NCBI GenBank assembly: GCA_944989445.1 | Contig: CALYLW010000438.1 | Span: forward strand, 434,001 to 498,000 | Direction: 5' to 3' | DNA from: Ampullaceana balthica | Lineage: Eukaryota; Mollusca; Gastropoda; Lymnaeidae | DNA length: 64,000 nucleotides | Shown here: positions 9,376 to 20,677 of the stretch, in pieces | How positions within the stretch are numbered: position 1 is the first letter of the stretch | How the letters are laid out: the number at the start of each line of letters is the position of its first letter | Notes under the pieces: generated by a model | What the model was told of the DNA's origin: nothing | What the model saw: the letters and a program-made list of their open reading frames with translations, nothing else | Database searches by the model: none | Position numbers and translations under genes: made by a program

Positions 9376-10640
9376 CAAATTGATCCTCCTTGATTTGACA
9401 GTCGCAAACTCGTCAATCACATTGTCAAAATTAATATTCTCAAGTGTTTCTCTTTCGATGCTAAGGAGTGCAAGATCACTAAGACGATCTTGTCCCATTG
9501 AAGCATGTAATTAAGACAAAATATGCTCCAGATTGCTGAAGGACCGCTCACAGCTTGAAATTTAAACAGCAATTGTTAGAAGTATTTGCAGTGGAATGCA
9601 CAGATTTAGAAATATGTCATCTCCATATGAAACAATAAAACCAAGAAGCTACAAAGGAGTTTCCGGTAGAACTTCAGCCGGGGAACTGAATAGCATTTTG
9701 TAGTCTCCGATTTCTGTGCACAATTCGTGACCATTGACATCAGTGTCATAGAAATTTCCAAAATCTAAGCAATTTTGACAAATTGTATTGACATTTGTCT
9801 CAGCGAGAAGAGTTCTGACGTTTATTAAAAATCCAAAATTTGGTGTTTAAGATTTTTAGACAAAAACCGTATTGATATCTCCTTTTGGAGTCTATCAATT
9901 ATGCAGTTCATAACACGTGCAATTTCTTCTTCTGCCGAAAGTCCTGCTTCTCTTGCTAATTCTCCAGGTATCCTCCGATGTCGTGTAATCCTTCTGTCAA
10001 CCTCGATTCCCCAAGTTGTGCATCTTGTTTATCCATTGTCAATCGCAACTAGGCTAAAATTATCACGAATGTTGACAAGTTCTTGCACCAGCGATTCAAA
10101 ATCAGATGCTGCTTCCTTGAAATTCATAGTATGATCCTGCGACCGTTTCTAGACACGATCAATTTTTCCAAATAAAATACAAAATACACAAACAAATTGT
10201 GCAGTTAAACAATAAATTTGAGCTTTATTTTAAACTAAAACGACAAAAGACGCTTTAGTTAAAAATAAAGCTCAAATTTATTGTTTAACTGCACAATTTG
10301 TTTGTGTATTTTGTATTTTATTTAAAAGCTTTATCGCAGTCCCATTCTGTATGATATATCAATTTTCCCAAGTAGGCTATGATGTTCCAGAAATGTATCA
10401 AAACTAGGAAGTTTAAGTTTAATATACCTGCCAGTAAAGTTTCTGCATAACTTCTGTTGTCAAGCGTCGTAGTTGCATCTTCTGATAATTTTTCCAACAG
10501 CCCTACTAGTTCATATAGTCCTTTATAAATATCTTTAACAACCTCTGATCGTTCACTCCAGCATGTTTTAGACTCCCTCTTCACTGTTATTTGGCACAAT
10601 TCTTTTTAATTCTTCCCAACAAGTTGTTGAACGATAGAAA
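9376..10640 (-). pseudogene. Outer hAT transposase, C-terminal half relic
   Basis: On the minus strand, from about 10690, the blocks VFFGTVESIYLFF and then TCWSERSEVVKDIYKGLYEL with FLVLIHFWN (10318-10599) match the central region of ZMYM1/ZNF862-like hAT transposases. Near 9376-9570 a decayed terminal block reads SCERSFSNLEHIL, then ERETLENINFDNVIDEFA, the hAT dimerisation region. Stops and shifts are scattered through it. The MITE insertion at 10700 and the hairpin at 10170 add further breaks. Confidence 0.8.
10170..10323. repeat. Long near-perfect hairpin (about 60-base arms plus inner stem)
   Basis: The left arm, from AAATAAAATACAAAATACAC through CAATAAATTTGAGCTTTA, is mirrored exactly by the right arm ending GTATTTTGTATTTTATTT. 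An imperfect inner stem surrounds a loop near ACGACAAAAGACG. The arm sequence plus the following TTAAAAGCTTTATCGCAGTC is related to a small insertion at 53290-53411, so this is a head-to-head copy of a dispersed short repeat. Confidence 0.93.
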
Positions 10641-10699
10641 AACAAATATATACTTTCAACTGTTCCAAAAAAAACGTGAACAACCGGATCCTGTTTAGC

Positions 10700-11541
10700 T
10701 AGGGTTGCTAGATATGTGGACACCAAAAGGAGGGCATAATAAAACAATAAGGAGGACGACAAAGGAGGACATTTTTAATATTTTATTTAAGTCGCCCCGG
10801 ATTAAACTTAAAGTCAGTACAATTTTATTGTAATAGCTGCCACCATGTCCATGCAAGAGTCTTAAAAAACGGTTCATTTTTGTCTTGTACAAATGATTTA
10901 AGATTGCTGTATTGGTCAAACAATTGCACATCATCTACAATCTACAATACCCTTCTCTTTCAAATACAATATACACGCCAAAAGGTCATCAAGTTTACAT
11001 TCTATGATACTATCTAATTACAATGTACATCCAATTGAAGCATTCAAATTCATCAAAAGTTTTCAACCACTTTTCTAAGTAACTAATGCATGTTTCATAC
11101 ACCAACTTAACATCTGCCAAACTCTTCTTCTTGACCACTTTCCTTAATTAAGTCTTCTCAACATCTCCTTGACGTAAAATAAATTATATCTCCTCCAATC
11201 TATTTTTCAAAACTTAAAGGTTGTGTGAAGACGGCTCATAACCTCCAGTACTGCTGCTTCATCCAATTCATTTTCAATGACTGTGATATTTTTTAACCTA
11301 GAACTAGAACTAGATTTTTTCGTCCTTGTCTAGATTTCTAAGTTTTAAAAATAGACATAATCTTTTTTTATTTATAGTTAACGTACGATGTAATAGTTGT
11401 AAAAACGATACATAAAAATTATAATATAAAATGTAAGAAAAGCCCGACATTTTAAACGATTTTAGCTTAGCCTGCCGGACGGAGAACATTGAGCCAAAAA
11501 GGAGGACATATCCCCCTTCTGCCGGACGTCTGGCAACCCTA
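10700..11541. mobile_element. Nested hAT-type element (TAGGGTTGC ends)
   Basis: The ends read TAGGGTTGCTAGATATG on the left and, inverted, TAGGGTTGCCAGACGTC on the right. The flanking 8-mers TGTTTAGC (10692-10699) and TGTCTAGC (11542-11549) differ at one position. GGAGGACAT/GGAGGGCAT motifs lie near both ends. The 842-base interior has no convincing coding. It belongs to the same end-sequence group as the MITE at 7871. Confidence 0.87.
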
Positions 11542-11544
11542 TGT

Positions 11545-11891
11545 CTAGCTGAGTTTAAGCTGTGGTTGTCACAGTTGGCAAACAATGCTCTGTGATTTCT
11601 GGCACATATTCGCTGTTGAAGACCGGATATATGCCCAGTCATTGCATCAGCATTGTTATGTTATTGCGACCGACAGTCGGCTAGAGGTATGTTAACATAT
11701 TCCAGTTTCTCTACGATAACCCTTTCAAGGCTTGCTGCGTCTTTGGAATGTATATGAACAAAACCTAAAAATGATTCTTTAATGGTTACTTTTTTAGTTT
11801 GAAATTCCACATGGTGCCCCTTAATGCTCAATGGGGGCGCCAAAATCATGCTTGCCATCTGGTTTGTAAAGAAGATATTTGTGGAGCTCAA
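11545..11891 (-). pseudogene. Outer hAT transposase, N-terminal half relic
   Basis: The frame at 11661-11891 holds KVTIKESFLGFVHIHSKDAA and VEKLEYVNIPLADCRSQ. After a frame break it continues with NNADAMTGHISGLQQRI and RALFANCDNHSLNSA (about 11660-11545). These blocks, in this order, are the core of ZMYM1/ZNF862-like hAT transposases; CDNHSLN is especially typical. Coding is then cut by the insertion at 10700-11541 and resumes as the relic ending at 9376. Confidence 0.87.
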
Positions 11892-12044
11892 AATTCAATC
11901 TTGCAAACGTATTTGAAATACATTAGCTTTCATCAAAATAAATTTGAATAATTAATTTTAATACTCATTTTGGCGCCCCTTAACGTGGCGCCCGGGGACA
12001 TATGTCCCCCCCTGCACCCCCCTAGCTACGCCACTGATTTACAT

Positions 12045-13880
12045 ATATATAAGGACAAAAGTGGCATTCAAATAAGGATCGACTATCGCTAAGTAAGTGT
12101 TACTGTATTTCATAGGTGTCATGACTCGTTTTCTTTTAACGGTCTTTTGGTTTAGTGATTATTTGTGTAATTCGTTTGAAGAGGCGAAGTTATCTAGAAC
12201 TGTTTTACTCAAAGTGGTGGTCCGATGACAGTGGCACTTCCTGTTTACTATTTATTCGTTAAAAATAAATTATGTGACTGTAATGTGATCCACATCAAGC
12301 ACATCTATGATTTGAAGCGGTTTAAGCTTCATTGATGATTATGACTTGTCAGTTTATTAGCCCATTTGTCCATACATTATTACCACAACATTACTAATAT
12401 GTAAAAAATAAAATGTAACGTTAACACATGTTAATAACAAAGAACTATTCATTTTTGCATGAAACGTAGTAATCAAAGTTTGTCACAGGATAACAGAAAA
12501 GATTATTTATCAACTGTTAATCATATTTACAATTTAATATACACGTGTTAGTAATTCACATAAACGTTTTTATTATTGTCAAGTCAGCACCTTTTCAAGA
12601 TCTATTATGACTTGTAAGTTTATGCGCCCATTGGTCCATACATTATTACCTTTACATTATCAAAAACATGTAAATAAAAAAGTGTAACTATTTACAAATA
12701 TGAATAACAAAGAACTATTTATTTGGCATGAAACCTTTGGAGTAAAGTTAAGCACTGGATAAAAGAAAATATTAAAGTATCAACATGTAATCGTATATAA
12801 AATTTAAAATACACGTTTTAGGAATTCTAATAAACGTTTCATTATTGTCAAGTCAGCACCCCTTCCAGTTCTATATTAAAAGCAAACATTTTTGTATTCC
12901 AAATGAGTCTAAGACGCATCAAAATATTACATGTAAATAACAATAAAAAAATTATTGTGGGGAGGAGTCCCATTTTTAAATATGTTATTTAAAAAAAAAT
13001 TCAAATATGCAATCTCAAAGTGTATAAAAGAAAAACAAACGCTAAACTGAAGCATAAGTTGGCAAATTTCATTTTCAGTAATAAATAATGGCTTTGTAGT
13101 TCAAAACGCATCGAAACTTGACAACCCAACGACAACCAATTGTAAATTTCATAAACCGAAAAACGAATGTTATATATTAATATAAAAAATTAAATTTATA
13201 TTTACGTACGTAATATTGACATGGACACATACACAAAAACGGACATTTAATACAAAAAATAATAATAATATTTATCACATCAAATAAAACATTGCTCTTT
13301 TTACTTCGTTCCCTTCACACATTAATAAAAGCTTAAATAATTATGTCACGTCACAATATTTTATGGTTAGAGACACATTTTGTTAATCTCGAATGCAACA
13401 TTTTTATTCCTATATTTTCATTTTTTATCGGGAGTTACCTCGCATAGCGTCATGGACAGACACTACGTGACATTGCAAATTATATATATTTAATTCCTGA
13501 TCGGTGCGCATTATATATTAAACATGTTTTACGACACAACTACAATTGTGTATTTTCGGATGGTCTTGCGCTGCGTATTATAATGAACATTATTTTATTT
13601 ACTTCTCGTACATAAAGGATTTATTGTAAAAAACTTGGTTTTTACGGGTTTTTAAAAATTATTTTAAAATCCGGATCCGGTCCCGGCCGGATCTCACTTC
13701 ATAATCCAAAAATTCCGGCTACAGCCGGATTAAAAAAAATTGATCCGGTACACCCCTATTGACAAAAGTTATTGATTTAGTGTAATCAATTTTAATGCGA
13801 CAACTTTCAAAAAAATTCTCTCAACACTTGCAATATAATGTCTTCATCATGTTAATGAACTAGTTTTAGCATTTTTAAAT
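12045..13880. other. AT-rich DNA with an imperfect tandem duplication and a solo hAT-like end
   Basis: No gene is seen. Two adjacent units of about 260 bases (12346-12605 and 12606-12860) share GTCCATACATTATTACC, AATAACAAAGAACTATT and ATTATTGTCAAGTCAGCACC. A CCGGATCCGG-rich stretch ending CCGGTACACCCCTA (13665-13758) looks like one end of a hAT element; I could not find a partner end. A block GACATTGCAAATTATATATA near 13470 recurs in the repeat at about 51835. Confidence 0.6.
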
Positions 13881-13884
13881 TTTG

Positions 13885-14335
13885 TTTGGGTGGTTTATTT
13901 CAAAACCCTATATTTTCCAGCCTCGCTCAAGGCAGTGATTTTCTCCTGAATGTCTTGTATTTTGTAGATAGTAAGACTTAGTCTTCTGCTGCAAATTCTA
14001 ATTTATCTAATTATTGTGTGAGTGTCCTCTGAATTCATATTCCTGAAGTTGCTTAGCATTCTTGTGTGTCCCAATCCAGCACTAACAGGAACACTTGAGG
14101 TGACAGAAAACATCCTTGCTAACTCCAGTTTTGATATTAAATTTATCTAACAAGCCCCCGATATGTACCAATATGTACCAGCTAAAGATGTCGATATGGT
14201 TTTTATCCATGTTTACTATTTTTTACTGGTATTCGATAGAGCCTCATGACCGCTTGTATAAACTCTCTGTCAATGCTGTCACATGTCTTAACAAAGTCTA
14301 CAAATGTGATGTATAGAGGTTAAAGCCAGTCCACA
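13885..14335 (-). pseudogene. LINE reverse transcriptase relic
   Basis: The minus strand gives LYITFVDFVKTCDSIDREFI followed by MRLYRIPVK (about 14190-14320). This corresponds to the reverse transcriptase block that normally reads DFxKAFDSxxR, with the usual KAFD changed to KTCD. Further 3', in shifted frames, come KTGVSKDVF (normally KTGVRQG), then HKNAKQLQEYEFRGHSH and LQQKTKSYYLQNTRHSGEN. The order fits one decayed RT segment without the FADD motif in readable form. It is a different fragment from the CR1-like LINE at 17.3 kb. Confidence 0.7.
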
Positions 14336-14344
14336 CACAGCTCT

Positions 14345-14665
14345 ATGATAATTCTGGGCGTTGCTATGTGGTCAGAACGATCGCCTCAAGCGCTGCTATG
14401 TGGTCAGCACGATCGTCTTGAGCGTTGCTATGTGGTCAGCACGATCGTCTTGAACGTTGTTATTTGGTCAGCACGGTCGTCTTGAGCGTTGTTATGTGGT
14501 CAGCATGATCGTCTTGAGCGTTGTTATGTGGTCAGCACGGTCGTCTTGAGCGTTGCTATGTAGTCAGCACGATTGTCTTGAGCGTTGCTATGTGGTCAGC
14601 ACGATCGTCTAGAGCGTTGCTATGTGGTCAGCACGATCGCCTTGAGCGTTTCTATGTGGTCAGCA
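14345..14665. repeat. 32-base minisatellite (GTGGTCAGCACGATCGTC type)
   Basis: About ten units of GTTGCTATGTGGTCAGCACG followed by ATCGTCTTGAGC. Most keep the palindromic CGATCG. Variation is by single substitutions. Confidence 0.96.
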
Positions 14666-14724
14666 TAATACACAATTATGTCTAGATCCTCCATTCACCT
14701 GGTATACAACGTTTCAAATAAAAA

Positions 14725-14830
14725 CATCATGGGTCGCCGCCCCCTAAAACATCATGGGTCGCCGCCCCCCAAAAACATCATTGGTCACCGCCCTCAAAAA
14801 TATCATGGGTCGCCGCCCCCAAGTAGTACA
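14725..14830. repeat. About 24-base repeat (CATCATGGGTCGCCGCCCCC)
   Basis: Four units of CATCATGGGTCGCCGCCCCC plus A runs. A short plus-strand open frame over it is a by-product of the repeat. Confidence 0.9.
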
Positions 14831-15205
14831 TTATATAACATTCAAAGCCCACTAGATTTCAAAATGGATCATGATGTATATATTTGCCAAATGTGAGATC
14901 TATTTATCCATGTGGAAACGTATGTGGGACGAAGCCATCCACAGACCCACATACGTTTTCTTTTGTGATATAAACATTTATTAAATTCTGTATTAATGAA
15001 TGTATTATTTTCTTTACAATATAAATTAAATTTACAGAAGAGTGTTCTATATATTTAAGTTTTCTATAATTAAAATAATAATATTTATTGAACGTGACGA
15101 GAAAACCAGTTCAATAATAATCAAGTACTGGCCTGGTCATTTGACGTAGTCGAATTGTTCTAAGTTGTTGCGAGAATTCGTCCGAGTATACTGTATAGCT
15201 TAAGT

Positions 15206-15399
15206 CAGGAATCTCCAAACTTGTCTGCCAGAGGGCCACATTAACTGTCAAATAGCAGTATGGGGGCCAACTACACACAGTTTTGTGGTAAACTAGAGGT
15301 AAAAATAGTATCTTTTGGAGATTAAAAGGTCTCCAGGGATCGGATGATAGGGCCTCGCGTGCCGCATTTTGCCTGTGGGCCGTAGTTTGGAGACGCCTG
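15206..15399. mobile_element. hAT-Charlie-like MITE (CAGGNNTCTCCAAACT ends)
   Basis: Inverted ends CAGGAATCTCCAAACTTG and CAGGCGTCTCCAAACTACG, with subterminal GGGCC motifs typical of this hAT group. Flanking 8-mers GCTTAAGT (15198-15205) and GCTGAAGT (15400-15407) match at seven of eight. 194 bases, non-coding. Confidence 0.88.
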
Positions 15400-15878
15400 G
15401 CTGAAGTAACCATTCGGAAGGGACTTAATAAACTTATTTAAGCTTTATCTAACTTTGAGTGGCCAGTACATTTATTAACGCCCTTGAAATTCATTCCACA
15501 TTCTGTTGGACTTCTTTATTTATACTATTTGCAATACTAAACTTGAATCCACAATAACATGATAATTAATAATGACTCATTCTAGATTTCTGAAATGGAA
15601 TTTTGCTATTTAATGTATCATTATCTTTGGCCTGAGGAACTAGTCGAGATCTCATTTACTGTGACTAAAATGCCGCTGTTACTTATATCTTGATACTGTA
15701 TTTAATTCAGCTAAATTCATGAAAACTAAAATACACTCTTTAACTTTGAAATAATCCAACATTTTCTTTTGGTTCTAAAGTTTTAAGAGGTTATATTAAG
15801 CTAGAGCAAAAAAGAATTGATATATTTATTGCTTAGTAGCGTATCTTACATAGTTGCCCTACTGTAAGTGCCCAACTA

Positions 15879-16753
15879 CAGTCGGACCTCTATAAGTCGA
15901 ATTCAAAACCCGAAAAAAATTCGACTTACGGAGTTTTCGAGTTAGGGGAAAATGGCGTAATAGGCGAAGTTTAATCAAGGGGGGGGGGATATAGATATAG
16001 TAATCTCAGTGAGAAGGCTTGATTTGACAGGAAAGAGAGGTCTGATATTTCATATGAAAGGAAGCTAACTAGACTTTGACATACCATCACCACTGAGAAA
16101 GCCCCTCCCCCCCACACACTTTACTCCCTCGACAGTGGGATGTGGGGGGAGTAAGATTGTTCTTTTTAAAGAGTCAAATCATGCAGTGGTATAGTTACCA
16201 TTCTCACAGCCACTCCTTTTTCTTGTCTAGGGCATTTTGGGCCTCAAAATAGACGTTTACGTGGCTCTACGGAACACGTGTTCTGAAATGTCACCCAGGA
16301 TAATAACCCAAACGCCTTGGAAAATTCGACCTAGGGAGGATGAAGCCACAAAATCTTCGAGTTAAGGAGATCTAAAATACATTAGCCTTATGGACTTTGG
16401 CCGGGACCTAACAATTAATTCGATCAAGGGGCCGTCCATAAAGTACGTCACGCTCCAGAGGGGGGGAGGGGGTGTAAGAAAGTGTGACAGTTTGTGACAG
16501 GGGGAGGGGGGTAAGGCCATGTGTGACGTCACGCTGTTTTATATTAAATTTTAATTATTTTGTTTTAAAAAAAAACATTTTTTTTTGAAAGTGTGACGTA
16601 CTTTAAAGGGGGGGGGGTCCTAGATTTGTGACAGTTTGTGACAGGGGGGAGGGGGGAGTTAAAAATGATCAAAAAATTGCGTGACATACTTTATGGACGG
16701 CCCCCAAGGGAAGTTTTCGAATTAGGGCGGTTCGACTTAGCGAGGTCCGACTG
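15879..16753. mobile_element. pogo/Tigger-like element with TA target duplication
   Basis: The ends CAGTCGGACCTCTATAAGTCG and, inverted, CAGTCGGACCTCGCTAAGTCG share 12 leading bases and are flanked by TA. Inside, TTCGACTTA/TTCGAGTTA motifs repeat in both orientations. There is no transposase, so it is a non-autonomous copy. Copy A at about 2873 reads GTGCCTAAATATTAAATACG without the element. A second MITE is nested at 16428-16704. Confidence 0.92.
16428..16704. mobile_element. Nested MITE (GGGGCCGTCCATAAAGTA ends)
   Basis: The 18-base inverted ends GGGGCCGTCCATAAAGTA are identical. Internal GTGACAGTTTGTGACAGGGG blocks occur near both ends. Flanking CAA on each side could be a 3-base target duplication. 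The same family recurs at 51114-51373. Confidence 0.88.
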
Positions 16754-17299
16754 TATTAAATATTTAGCTGTCAATGAATATTAGTTTTTTTAAATGAAAA
16801 TGATTTGGTTAAAATAAAAATAATTTTTAAAAAAAAATATTACATTTTTAAAACCTCTACAAGCTGAAAGTAGCTGGACACATTCAATTTACGATGGCAT
16901 TGCCATCATATTTTTAAAAATAGATTTTCAAATCGTCTTTATTGCAAGTATTACAATATAACAGACAATGCACACTACTTATTTTACACAGGGAATTCTA
17001 CACACGATTCTACACACAATTACTGTAAATGTTTTTTGACACAATTTAAAGGAGTTACTTTTTCTTTCAAAATGAACCACTTAAAAATCTGGTACAACGC
17101 AAGGGGCATAAACATCACTGGAGATACTTTAAATTTGAACTCTTCAGAATAATTGCAAAAAACTCAATTGTTACACTTAAAAATGTTATATCTAAAAAAT
17201 TACACTAAATACCTTTTTGGTTCTGACATTTTAGTAATTTCAATATTTAAAAAAAAATTATAACCTAACAATTATAATCTTCATGATGTAATATACCTT

Positions 17300-19480
17300 A
17301 TCTTATCTTATCTGTTTACAGACGCTCCTTCTATACAGAAGATTATTGCGTCCTACGCTTATCTATGGTTTGTGTTTAGTCCTGCATTTTTATTAGAGAT
17401 TTAAATGTTGATAAAGTGTTGGTTTTCCTGGATTCTTCAGGCAACCCATTCCACGCCCGAATTCCGGACGGGAAGAAGGAAAACTTGTATGTGTTTGTTC
17501 TTGCATACGGAATAAGAAAGGTGTTTTTATCCTTATGTCTATCTGAGGGTTGTATTAATTTATCTTTGTGTTGTATTTCTAAATTAGAATTAATTGCTTT
17601 ATGTATGATTACTACTTTGCTCTTGGTTCTTCTATCCTCTAGTGTTTCAAGGTTTAATGATTTAACTAATGGTGTTACTCTTGTCAGTTTCGAATATTCT
17701 CCAGTAATGAATCTGGCAGCTCTTTTTTGAATTTGTTCTAGTTTATCAATGTTTTCTTTGGTGGATGGGTCCCATACAGAAGATGCATATTCTAGTGCAG
17801 GTCTCACCAAAGTGAGGTAGCATTTTAGTTTTATATCTCTATTACATTTGTTAAAGTTCCTTTTTATAAAGCCTAAGGTTTTGTTTGATTTTTTAATAAC
17901 TTCATTGACATGGGGATTCCATGATAGTTTCTCATTTATTAAGACTCCTAAGTATTTTGCATCTTTAGTTTGGGTCAGTTCTTTTCCATGAATGTAATAT
18001 TTTGAATTTATTTGTTTCTTTTTCTTTGTTACTCTTAACAGTTGACACTTTTCTGGATGGAAAGACATACTCCAGTTAGTTTCCCATTTTATCAATTCAT
18101 CTAAGTCTTTTTGTAAAATTTTGCCATCTTGTTCTGATTTAATTGTTCTATAGATTATACAATCATCAGCAAATAGCCTAACTTTTGTACCTGTTGAGAT
18201 GTTGTTGGGTAAATCATTTATATAAATTAAAAAGAGTAAGGGACCTAGCACAGTTCCTTGTGGAACTCCTGAGTTAACCTTTATTGGTGCAGATTTAGAT
18301 CCATTAATTATTACAGTTTGCTCCCTGCCCAAAAGGAAGTCTTGGATCCAGTGATGTAAGGAACCTGAGATTCCAAAGTAGTTAAGTTTTTTAAGTAAAC
18401 TAAGGTGGTGAACTTTGTCAAATGCTTTTGAGAAGTCTAGTAATATTGTATCTATTTGATCATTTTTGTCCAAGCCTTTTGATAGTTCATCTATTAAACC
18501 TATTAATTGTGTTTCACATGATCTGTTTTTTCTAAAGCCGTGTTGATGTGGGCATAGGGCATTATATTTGTCAAGGTGGTTAACTATTCTACTATATATT
18601 ATGTGTTCTAGTAATTTACAGGTGATACTAGTAAGTGATACAGGCCTGTAATTACCAGGGTCTGATTTATCCCCTTTCTTAAAGAGTGGACTTACATTAG
18701 CTAATTTCCAATCCTGGGGCACTTTACCCTGGTTTAGAGAGGCTTGAAAGAGAACTACAAGGATTGGGGACAGTTCATTGCTTAGTTCTTTTAATAATCT
18801 TGCAGGCAAATCATCTGGGCCAGTAGCTTTGTTTATTTTTAAGTTTTTTAGGAGTGAATGTATACCTATCTCATCTACAGTTATGTTACCTATTTCCTCC
18901 ATTTTATTTAAATTTATTAAAACTTCCTTGTCGCCTGAGGCAGAAAAAGATGATGCAAAATATGTGTTAAGGATATTAGCTTTAGTTTCATTATCATTAT
19001 AGGTTTTATTATTTGAGCCTTTTAGTGTGGCTATTCCTGAAGGTTCCATTTTTTTAGATTTGATAAAGGACCATACGTTTTTATTGTTATCTTTGGTAAT
19101 TACATTGTTTATATATTCATTTTGGAGGTTCCGACTAAGTTTTTGTGTCAAGTGTTTAATCTTTAAGTATTTTTTGTGTATCCTATATGAATTGGTAGCT
19201 TTATATTTCTTAAATAAGTTCTCTTTTAGTTTGCATAGCTTTTTCAATCTAGAATTGAACCAGCATTTGTTAATTTTATTTGATGTTAGTTTTGTTGGAA
19301 CATTCTCATCCATTATAGTTTTTAGATTTGTTTTTATATCTTTCCAAATTTCTTCTACTGGGCTATTTGTGTTAAATTTACTTAGGAAAGTTTGTTGGAA
19401 GTTAGCCGCTGATTGGTGTAGTTTTATTGAATTACATTTATTCCAAAGATAGATTATTCTTCTAGGTATCTTCTATAATA
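17300..19480 (-). mobile_element. 5'-truncated CR1/L2-like LINE
   Basis: A minus-strand non-LTR element. It begins within the endonuclease-RT linker (RRIIYLWNKCNS, about 19440-19474) and runs through the RT domain to a stop at 17376. A 3' UTR follows with GACGCAATAATCTTCTGTAT, and the end is a short (ATAAG)n tail at about 17300-17320. The endonuclease is missing, which is typical 5' truncation. Related 3' pieces lie at 20678, 48230 and 53255, so the family was active repeatedly here. Confidence 0.9.
17376..19313 (-). CDS. Reverse transcriptase of the CR1/L2-like LINE, intact RT domain
   Basis: A 645-codon uninterrupted frame; the same frame extends upstream to about 19472, so the start methionine used here is not biological. 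RT landmarks in order are NKATGPDDLPARLL (about residue 165), SPLFKKGDKSDPGNYRPVSL, QHGFRKNRSCETQL, LLDFSKAFDKVHH, GVPQGTVLGPLLFLIYINDL and the catalytic FADD box (about residue 382). YLGVLINEKLSW and a C-terminal FFPSGIRAWNGLPEESRK follow. The last block is typical of the group. The open frame over the whole RT implies fairly recent insertion, consistent with it lying in copy B only. It lacks the endonuclease, so it could not move by itself. Confidence 0.93.
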   Translation of the reverse strand: MDENVPTKLTSNKINKCWFNSRLKKLCKLKENLFKKYKATNSYRIHKKYLKIKHLTQKLSRNLQNEYINNVITKDNNKNVWSFIKSKKMEPSGIATLKGSNNKTYNDNETKANILNTYFASSFSASGDKEVLINLNKMEEIGNITVDEIGIHSLLKNLKINKATGPDDLPARLLKELSNELSPILVVLFQASLNQGKVPQDWKLANVSPLFKKGDKSDPGNYRPVSLTSITCKLLEHIIYSRIVNHLDKYNALCPHQHGFRKNRSCETQLIGLIDELSKGLDKNDQIDTILLDFSKAFDKVHHLSLLKKLNYFGISGSLHHWIQDFLLGREQTVIINGSKSAPIKVNSGVPQGTVLGPLLFLIYINDLPNNISTGTKVRLFADDCIIYRTIKSEQDGKILQKDLDELIKWETNWSMSFHPEKCQLLRVTKKKKQINSKYYIHGKELTQTKDAKYLGVLINEKLSWNPHVNEVIKKSNKTLGFIKRNFNKCNRDIKLKCYLTLVRPALEYASSVWDPSTKENIDKLEQIQKRAARFITGEYSKLTRVTPLVKSLNLETLEDRRTKSKVVIIHKAINSNLEIQHKDKLIQPSDRHKDKNTFLIPYARTNTYKFSFFPSGIRAWNGLPEESRKTNTLSTFKSLIKMQD

Positions 19481-20677
19481 TACAAAAGACCTGCACATGT
19501 AGGCTTTATAAGTTGATGTCATTTTCATCGGCGTAGCTCGGGTAAATACTCATCCTGCACATTGGACCCCTGTCCATGTAGCTTAAAGTTAAAGGATGAC
19601 CACAAATGGGTAATTTAAAAAAAAAGAATTCAAATTTCCTAAAAAGAAACCAATATTAAAATTTTACGTATATTTTATATATTTTGTAACTGACAAAAAC
19701 TTATTGTGTGCTAGATCATTTGTGAAACGTAGAGATAGCCAGAATTTTCACGATAGTCTTTTAAGATATATTATTATTTCAAAGCTCAATGAAGAATTGC
19801 TCATTTTAAATTAACCAAATATTTTTTAAAATAACCTTGAGCAATATTTTTAAAAAAATAAGACATAGTAATTGCAGCAACAGCGAAAAATTTCTGACTA
19901 CGGTTATAAGAAATTACATTATTAGTTTAAAATCTCTATTTATAAGACATATTGCGTTATGTTTTAAAATCATAATCTCTCACTATGCTTATAAGATATT
20001 GCATTATTAGTTTAAAATCTCTGATTATGTATTAGACATGTTGCAGTATTAACTTAATATCTCTGAAGATGGTTATAATACAAAATGTAGTTTTTGCTTT
20101 AAATCTCTGACTATGCTTATAAGGCATAAGGTATTGCATTAATGTTTAAAATATCTGACTATGCTTGCATAACATGAGCATGCTCATCAGAACAAAAAGA
20201 TAATTTTAAAAAGTCGCCTTAAATCTTGAAAAGTCGTTTGTCATCTGAAAATGTCCCATTGTTATCTGAAAAAGTCGAATGTAATATGTAAATGTCACAA
20301 TTCTTGTGATAAAGTAATTGGTCGCTGTATTGGAAATGAAAATAGTCAAGTTAGGTATCTATATACACATACTTAAACATTCCTGCAAAATGCTTTCTTC
20401 AACGAAAATAAAAATATAGCATTGCTATGTTATAAAAAGGAGAGTCATATGTCAGAAATGAAAGTAAAACAAATGATTGGCAACCGCATAAGTAGCCTAA
20501 AAAAATAATTAAAAAAATAAATAATTGACAAGACAGTGTATAATAATTATGTTAAGTTGTAATAACGCATAAGGATTTACATTTTAACTTTAACATACAA
20601 CGAACATCAATTTAATGGAACACTCAGATAAATGGATAAAATACTTTACTTGTTGCATTTGTAAGGGAAAAAAAATC
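19481..20677. other. AT-rich duplicated flank with old tandem repeats
   Basis: No gene. Positions 19900-20160 hold imperfect 45-base TTATAAGATATTGCATTATT units and 20210-20290 a few diverged AAAAGTCG units, both shared with copy A. The rest is AT-rich and featureless. Confidence 0.6.

Larger units (their letters stand above)
7783..12036 (-). mobile_element. Large hAT element (ZMYM1/ZNF862-like) with perfect 8-base target duplication
   Basis: The terminal inverted repeats begin CAGTGGCGTAGCTAGGG at both ends, followed by GCGCCCGGGGACAT-type subterminal DNA. The flanking 8-mers are identical, ATTTACAT at 7775-7782 and 12037-12044. Decayed transposase coding runs on the minus strand from about 11890 to 9376 (annotated separately). 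The 4254-base element is interrupted by three later hAT-type insertions (7871, 8218, 10700) and a hairpin repeat (10170). It was once autonomous and is now dead. Confidence 0.95.

Noticed and set aside
14345..14665. Regular direct repeats suggesting a CRISPR array
   Set aside because: Units abut without unique spacers, and the DNA is eukaryotic. The same applies to the other arrays.
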